Positions 6,276-9,435 of a stretch of DNA of 9,435 nt are shown here, one piece after another. How positions within the stretch are numbered: the stretch's first letter is position 1; the number at the start of each line of letters is the position of its first letter. The translations under genes were made by a program, and so were the position numbers. The notes beneath the pieces were generated by a model. That model made no database searches, was not told the DNA's origin, and saw only the letters and a list, made by a program, of their open reading frames with translations. The DNA comes from Robiginitomaculum sp. (GTDB lineage Bacteria > Pseudomonadota > Alphaproteobacteria > Caulobacterales > Maricaulaceae): positions 20,524-29,958 of the forward strand of contig NVWT02000015.1 of NCBI GenBank assembly GCA_002733735.2, in the 5' to 3' direction.

Positions 6276-6977
6276 TTATATTGCGTTGAAAAGAATGGCT
6301 TTTTCACGACGATTAGGGAAACGATAGAACACATGCGCTCCAACATTTGCTGTTCGCAACAAACTTGCCGACCAGATCGGGTTTACCGCCAAAGTATGAT
6401 AATGCGTTGCGCGACCAAGCGGTATAGAATTCATTTCCAACATAGCATTTATCGCACTGGCACGAGTTCTTGCCCATGGTTTAGCTCGTGGGGCGATCTG
6501 CATTGAGCCATCACAAGTAAACGAAAACTGACAGCCGGTTATTCGCTCCGACCCTTGATAGACCACTTCACAAACGCTAGACGGATAATGCTTGCTTGCA
6601 GCACGGTTCAACACCACTTGCGCCACTGCTAACTGCCCAGCCACTGGCTCGGAACGCGCTTCATAATATATTGCCGTAGTTAGGCAATCCAGCTGCTTCT
6701 TACCAACTAATGCTCGCTTAATATGCCCAGCATTAAATGTTTCTAAAATGCGAAAGTCATAAGAAGTGGTGGCTTTTGTGATAGTCGGAAAACTATCAGG
6801 TGCAGCCAAAAAATTAACCGCAAGATCACGCCAGCCAGTATCTTCAACTTGCGTTTTTGCTGTGGACGGAACCTGTATCATCACTACCGGAACAACCAAA
6901 AACGCCAGAGCAATCACTGCTCCACGTCCAATTAGCACCTGCCAATTTTGCCAAAAAAATTTGGTCAACTTGTTCAT
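6276..6977 (-). CDS. SleB-like cell wall hydrolase (Hydrolase_2 family)
   Basis: A membrane-anchored or exported peptidoglycan hydrolase of 233 residues. After a short basic N-terminus a single hydrophobic segment (about residues 14-35) acts as signal anchor or signal peptide. The catalytic domain starts near residue 95 with the family signature TTAIYYEARSEP (probable catalytic Glu106), followed by AVAQVVLNR. It ends in the ATHYH...P.W...GAHVFYR pattern typical of alphaproteobacterial members. Four cysteines in the domain (98, 136, 149, 155) could form disulfides outside the membrane. The frame is open upstream to a TTG at 7031, but the ATG at 6977, with GGAAAAG upstream, puts the hydrophobic segment in the usual place. 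Despite the SleB name, in non-sporulating bacteria it is a general wall hydrolase. It appears unrelated to the sulfur genes. The family call is firm; the physiological role is unknown. Confidence 0.9.
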   Translation of the reverse strand: MNKLTKFFWQNWQVLIGRGAVIALAFLVVPVVMIQVPSTAKTQVEDTGWRDLAVNFLAAPDSFPTITKATTSYDFRILETFNAGHIKRALVGKKQLDCLTTAIYYEARSEPVAGQLAVAQVVLNRAASKHYPSSVCEVVYQGSERITGCQFSFTCDGSMQIAPRAKPWARTRASAINAMLEMNSIPLGRATHYHTLAVNPIWSASLLRTANVGAHVFYRFPNRREKAILFNAI

Positions 6978-7060
6978 TTGCAACAACTTTTCCACAATTA
7001 CTTCCAATCCCAAGACACAAAAATACCACAAAACGCTTAACAGGGTACTAATTTACCCCG

Positions 7061-7089
7061 CATGTAGAAAGGATCAGGATTGCGGTCAA
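7061..7089 (-). promoter_or_regulatory. possible promoter of the cell wall hydrolase gene
   Basis: On the minus strand TTGACC (7089-7084) is followed after 17 bases by TACATG (7066-7061). The -35 and the spacing are good; the -10 matches the consensus at only three of six positions. It would give a leader of about 75 to 80 bases before the ATG at 6977. Weak prediction. Confidence 0.25.
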
Positions 7090-7135
7090 TAGCTGGTTTA
7101 CCGAAATTTTATTCCAGTATATTACAGTCGAGGCA

Positions 7136-7154
7136 TAGTTTACCGCCTAAACTA
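7136..7154. other. perfect dyad downstream of ppdK
   Basis: TAGTTTA-CCGCC-TAAACTA is a perfect 7-bp inverted repeat around 5 bases, 35 bases after the ppdK stop. No T-run follows on either strand, so it is not a standard intrinsic terminator. It may be a 3'-end hairpin of the ppdK message or a protein-binding site for the hydrolase promoter. The rest of the gap between ppdK and the hydrolase (6978-7188) shows no gene. Confidence 0.35.
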
Positions 7155-7188
7155 AACCACCGTTAGTAAAACTCACCTCAAAGAGAGA

Positions 7189-9435
7189 TCATTTCTCGCG
7201 CAGCAATACAGCTTGTGCTGCTGCAAGCTTGGCAATAGGAACCCGAAATGGCGAGCAAGATATATAATCCAAACCTAAGCCCTCAAAAAAGTGAATACTG
7301 GCCGGATCGCCGCCGTGTTCACCGCAAACACCCAGCTTGATATCCGGTTTTGCTTGCCTGCTTCGCTCAGTTGCAATTTCTAGCAATTGCCCGACACCAG
7401 ATTGTTCAAGACTAACAAACGGGTCTTTTTCAAATACGCCTTGGCAAATATAGTCACCAAGAAAAGATGTCGCATCATCACGCGACAAACCCAAAGTCGT
7501 TTGCGTTAGATCATTAGTACCGAATGAGAAAAAACTAGCAAATTCTGATAACTCCGCAGCACACAATGCCGCGCGCGGTAATTCGATCATAGCGCCATAT
7601 TTATATTCTGGGGCAAACCCTTGATCGCCTGTCACTTGTTCTGCTATCTGCCTGATCTTACCTTGCAATATTTCCAGCTCACGGGCAGTTGCCGCCAGCG
7701 GTATCATAATTTCGACATCCGCCATAATACCGGTTTGTTGCTTGACCTTGCCTTGCGCCTCGAAGATCGCCCGCGCTTGCATCTGATAAATTTCCGGGTA
7801 TGAAATACCAAGACGACACCCACGATGACCAAGCATGGGATTTGCTTCAGCTAAGCTTTCCGCACGGCTCATAAGCTCGCCAACAGCGATCCCTGTAGCT
7901 TGCGAAACTTGGGCAACATCAGCTTCACTATGCGGTAAAAATTCGTGCAATGGCGGATCAAGCAAGCGGATCGTACAGGGGCGTTCCCCCATAATTTGGA
8001 AAATCTCAACAAAATCATCACGCTGCATCGGCAATATGCGATCAAGCGCGGCTATTCGCCCAGCTTTATCTTTGGCCAATATCATCTCGCGCACCGCAGC
8101 AATTCGGCTTTCTTCAAAAAACATGTGTTCTGTACGACAAAGGCCAATGCCTTCGGCACCAAAGTCACATGCTGTTTTCACATCAACAGGTGTCTCGGCA
8201 TTGGTGCGAACTTTCATTCTACGAACCTTATCGGCCCAAAACATTAAAACTCCAAAATCCCCGGTAAGTTCTGGCTGTACCATTGTCGCAGTACCGGAAA
8301 AAATATGCCCCTTGGCGCCATCAATAGTTATCACATCATTCTTATGCACTGTTTGCCCAGAAACCATAAAACTACCCTTTGAGTAGTCTATTTTCAACTC
8401 GCCAGCACCGGCAACACAAGGCCGCCCCATACCACGCGCCACCACTGCCGCATGTGAGGTCATACCACCACGAGCAGTAACAATTCCCTTGGCCGCATGC
8501 ATTCCATGAATGTCATCGGGCGAAGTTTCAATACGAACTAGGATAACATCCTCGCCGCGCGATGCCATAATCACAGCTTCCTCGGAACTAAACACTACCT
8601 TACCGGTAGCTGCACCAGGTGATGCCGGCAGGCCAGTGCAAATTATCGGACAATTATGCCCATCGGCTAGCATTGGGTGTAATAATTGATCCAATGACGC
8701 CGGCTCAACCCGCAAAATCGCTTCTCTCTCAGTGATCAAGCCCTCAGCCACCATATCAACAGCAATTTTAAGCGCAGCCTTGGCAGTACGTTTGCCGCTT
8801 CGGGTTTGCAACACCCATAATTGATCACGCTCAACCGTAAATTCGATGTCCTGCATGTCCTTGTAATGCAGCTCTAATTGTTTGAATACTTCGGTTAGTT
8901 CGGCAAAAACTTTTGGCATGGCAGCTTCCATACTTGGCTCTGTATCGCCGATTTCTGCTTTTGCCCGCTCGGTCAATGCTTGCGGCGTTCGAATACCGGC
9001 AACCACGTCTTCGCCTTGAGCATTGATCAAAAACTCACCGTAATATAAACTCTCGCCAGTAGACGGGTTACGGGTAAATGCCACGCCGGTGGCCGAAGTT
9101 TGCCCCATATTACCAAACACCATTGCCTGCACATTTACCGCCGTACCCCAACTTTGCGGTATGTCATGCAAGTCACGATAAACTTTGGCACGGTCATTCG
9201 TCCAGCTGTCAAACACTGCACCAATAGCACCCCATAACTGATCCACCGGATCATCGGGAAACTCATGACCCAATTCGTCAGCCACCAAAGCAAGATAGAG
9301 CTTGGTTATTTGCTCCCAATCATCGGCTGCCAATTCGGTATCAGCCTCAGTAGCAAAACCTTGCACGTCTTTATGTTCGTCGAGAATTTCCTCGAACAGG
9401 TCGTGGTCAATCCCCAAGACCACATCTGAATACAT
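7189..9435 (-). CDS. ppdK: pyruvate,phosphate dikinase (5' end cut by window)
   Basis: Cytoplasmic enzyme that interconverts pyruvate, ATP and Pi with phosphoenolpyruvate, AMP and PPi. 748 residues are visible. The frame is open to the window edge and the methionine there is internal, since the family has about 880-900 residues. Comparison with the Clostridium symbiosum enzyme (His455, Cys831) puts about 127 residues outside. The visible part begins in the nucleotide-binding domain. The phosphohistidine domain has GGMTSHAAVVARGMGRPCV with His328 (equivalent to His455). The PEP/pyruvate TIM barrel follows, with GIGLCRTEHMFF (429-440), SFGTNDLTQ (637-645) and CGEHGGDP, Cys704 being equivalent to Cys831. 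The C-terminus is complete. It is a housekeeping gene beside the sulfur cluster; in alphaproteobacteria it often follows glyS. No frameshift or missing key residue is seen. Confidence 0.97.
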   Translation of the reverse strand: MYSDVVLGIDHDLFEEILDEHKDVQGFATEADTELAADDWEQITKLYLALVADELGHEFPDDPVDQLWGAIGAVFDSWTNDRAKVYRDLHDIPQSWGTAVNVQAMVFGNMGQTSATGVAFTRNPSTGESLYYGEFLINAQGEDVVAGIRTPQALTERAKAEIGDTEPSMEAAMPKVFAELTEVFKQLELHYKDMQDIEFTVERDQLWVLQTRSGKRTAKAALKIAVDMVAEGLITEREAILRVEPASLDQLLHPMLADGHNCPIICTGLPASPGAATGKVVFSSEEAVIMASRGEDVILVRIETSPDDIHGMHAAKGIVTARGGMTSHAAVVARGMGRPCVAGAGELKIDYSKGSFMVSGQTVHKNDVITIDGAKGHIFSGTATMVQPELTGDFGVLMFWADKVRRMKVRTNAETPVDVKTACDFGAEGIGLCRTEHMFFEESRIAAVREMILAKDKAGRIAALDRILPMQRDDFVEIFQIMGERPCTIRLLDPPLHEFLPHSEADVAQVSQATGIAVGELMSRAESLAEANPMLGHRGCRLGISYPEIYQMQARAIFEAQGKVKQQTGIMADVEIMIPLAATARELEILQGKIRQIAEQVTGDQGFAPEYKYGAMIELPRAALCAAELSEFASFFSFGTNDLTQTTLGLSRDDATSFLGDYICQGVFEKDPFVSLEQSGVGQLLEIATERSRQAKPDIKLGVCGEHGGDPASIHFFEGLGLDYISCSPFRVPIAKLAAAQAVLLREK

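Noticed and set aside
6978..7031. TTG-initiated extension of the cell wall hydrolase
   Set aside because: It would place 18 extra residues before the basic N-terminus and hydrophobic segment; the ATG at 6977 is the better start.
7043..7058. Short dyad GGGTA-CTAATT-TACCC as a terminator or operator
   Set aside because: Arms of only 5 bases without a T-run; chance is a sufficient explanation.
7835..8386. Plus-strand open frame of 183 codons
   Set aside because: Antisense to the phosphohistidine and PEP-binding parts of ppdK; a shadow frame.
1..9435. CRISPR array, tRNA, rRNA or insertion sequence
   Set aside because: No spaced direct repeats, cloverleaf, rRNA-like stretch, transposase or terminal inverted repeats were seen on either strand.

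Overview
All genes in this window are read from the minus strand, so the biological order runs from high to low coordinates: pyruvate,phosphate dikinase (ppdK, 5' end outside the window), a SleB-type cell wall hydrolase, then a seven-gene sulfur-oxidation cluster: a DsrE-family sulfur carrier, shdrC1, shdrB1, shdrA, a conserved gene of unknown function, shdrC2 and shdrB2 (3' end outside the window). Gene order and cysteine motifs match the sulfur-oxidising heterodisulfide reductase-like (sHdr) system described in Hyphomicrobium and other chemolitho- and organotrophic sulfur oxidisers. It is therefore a known type of system, although several of its parts are still poorly understood.

The organism is most likely an alphaproteobacterium. 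The hydrolase has the alphaproteobacterial SleB-like form, ppdK next to such a hydrolase is a setting I associate with that class, and the sHdr gene set and order are of the Hyphomicrobium type. Base composition looks moderate to AT-leaning by eye, lower than in many members of the class. The taxonomic call is an inference.

Layout: 7189-9435 ppdK (central carbon metabolism); 6978-7188 short non-coding gap with a dyad and a possible promoter; 6276-6977 hydrolase; 6115-6275 leader of the sulfur cluster with two dyads that could be operators; 5737-6114 DsrE-like carrier, probably with a TTG start; 4965-5711 shdrC1; 4933-4964 gap containing a hairpin plus T-run that looks like an intrinsic terminator built around the shdrC1 stop codon; 3580-4932 shdrB1; 2534-3583 shdrA; 1626-2519 unknown gene; 893-1639 shdrC2; 1-893 shdrB2. 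From shdrB1 to shdrB2 the genes overlap or nearly touch, so they are almost certainly one transcript.

How the genes work together: by the established model, sulfur transferases (rhodanese, TusA, DsrE) pass sulfane sulfur to the cytoplasmic sHdr complex, which oxidises it to sulfite with a lipoate-binding protein (LbpA) as partner. HdrC subunits carry two [4Fe-4S] clusters each, HdrB subunits carry CCG-type cysteine domains, and HdrA is the FAD subunit. lbpA, lipoate-assembly genes, tusA and the ArsR-type regulator are not in this window and would be expected beyond the left edge or elsewhere. The most interesting local signals are the terminator-like hairpin inside the operon and the unequal cysteine sets of HdrB1 and HdrB2.
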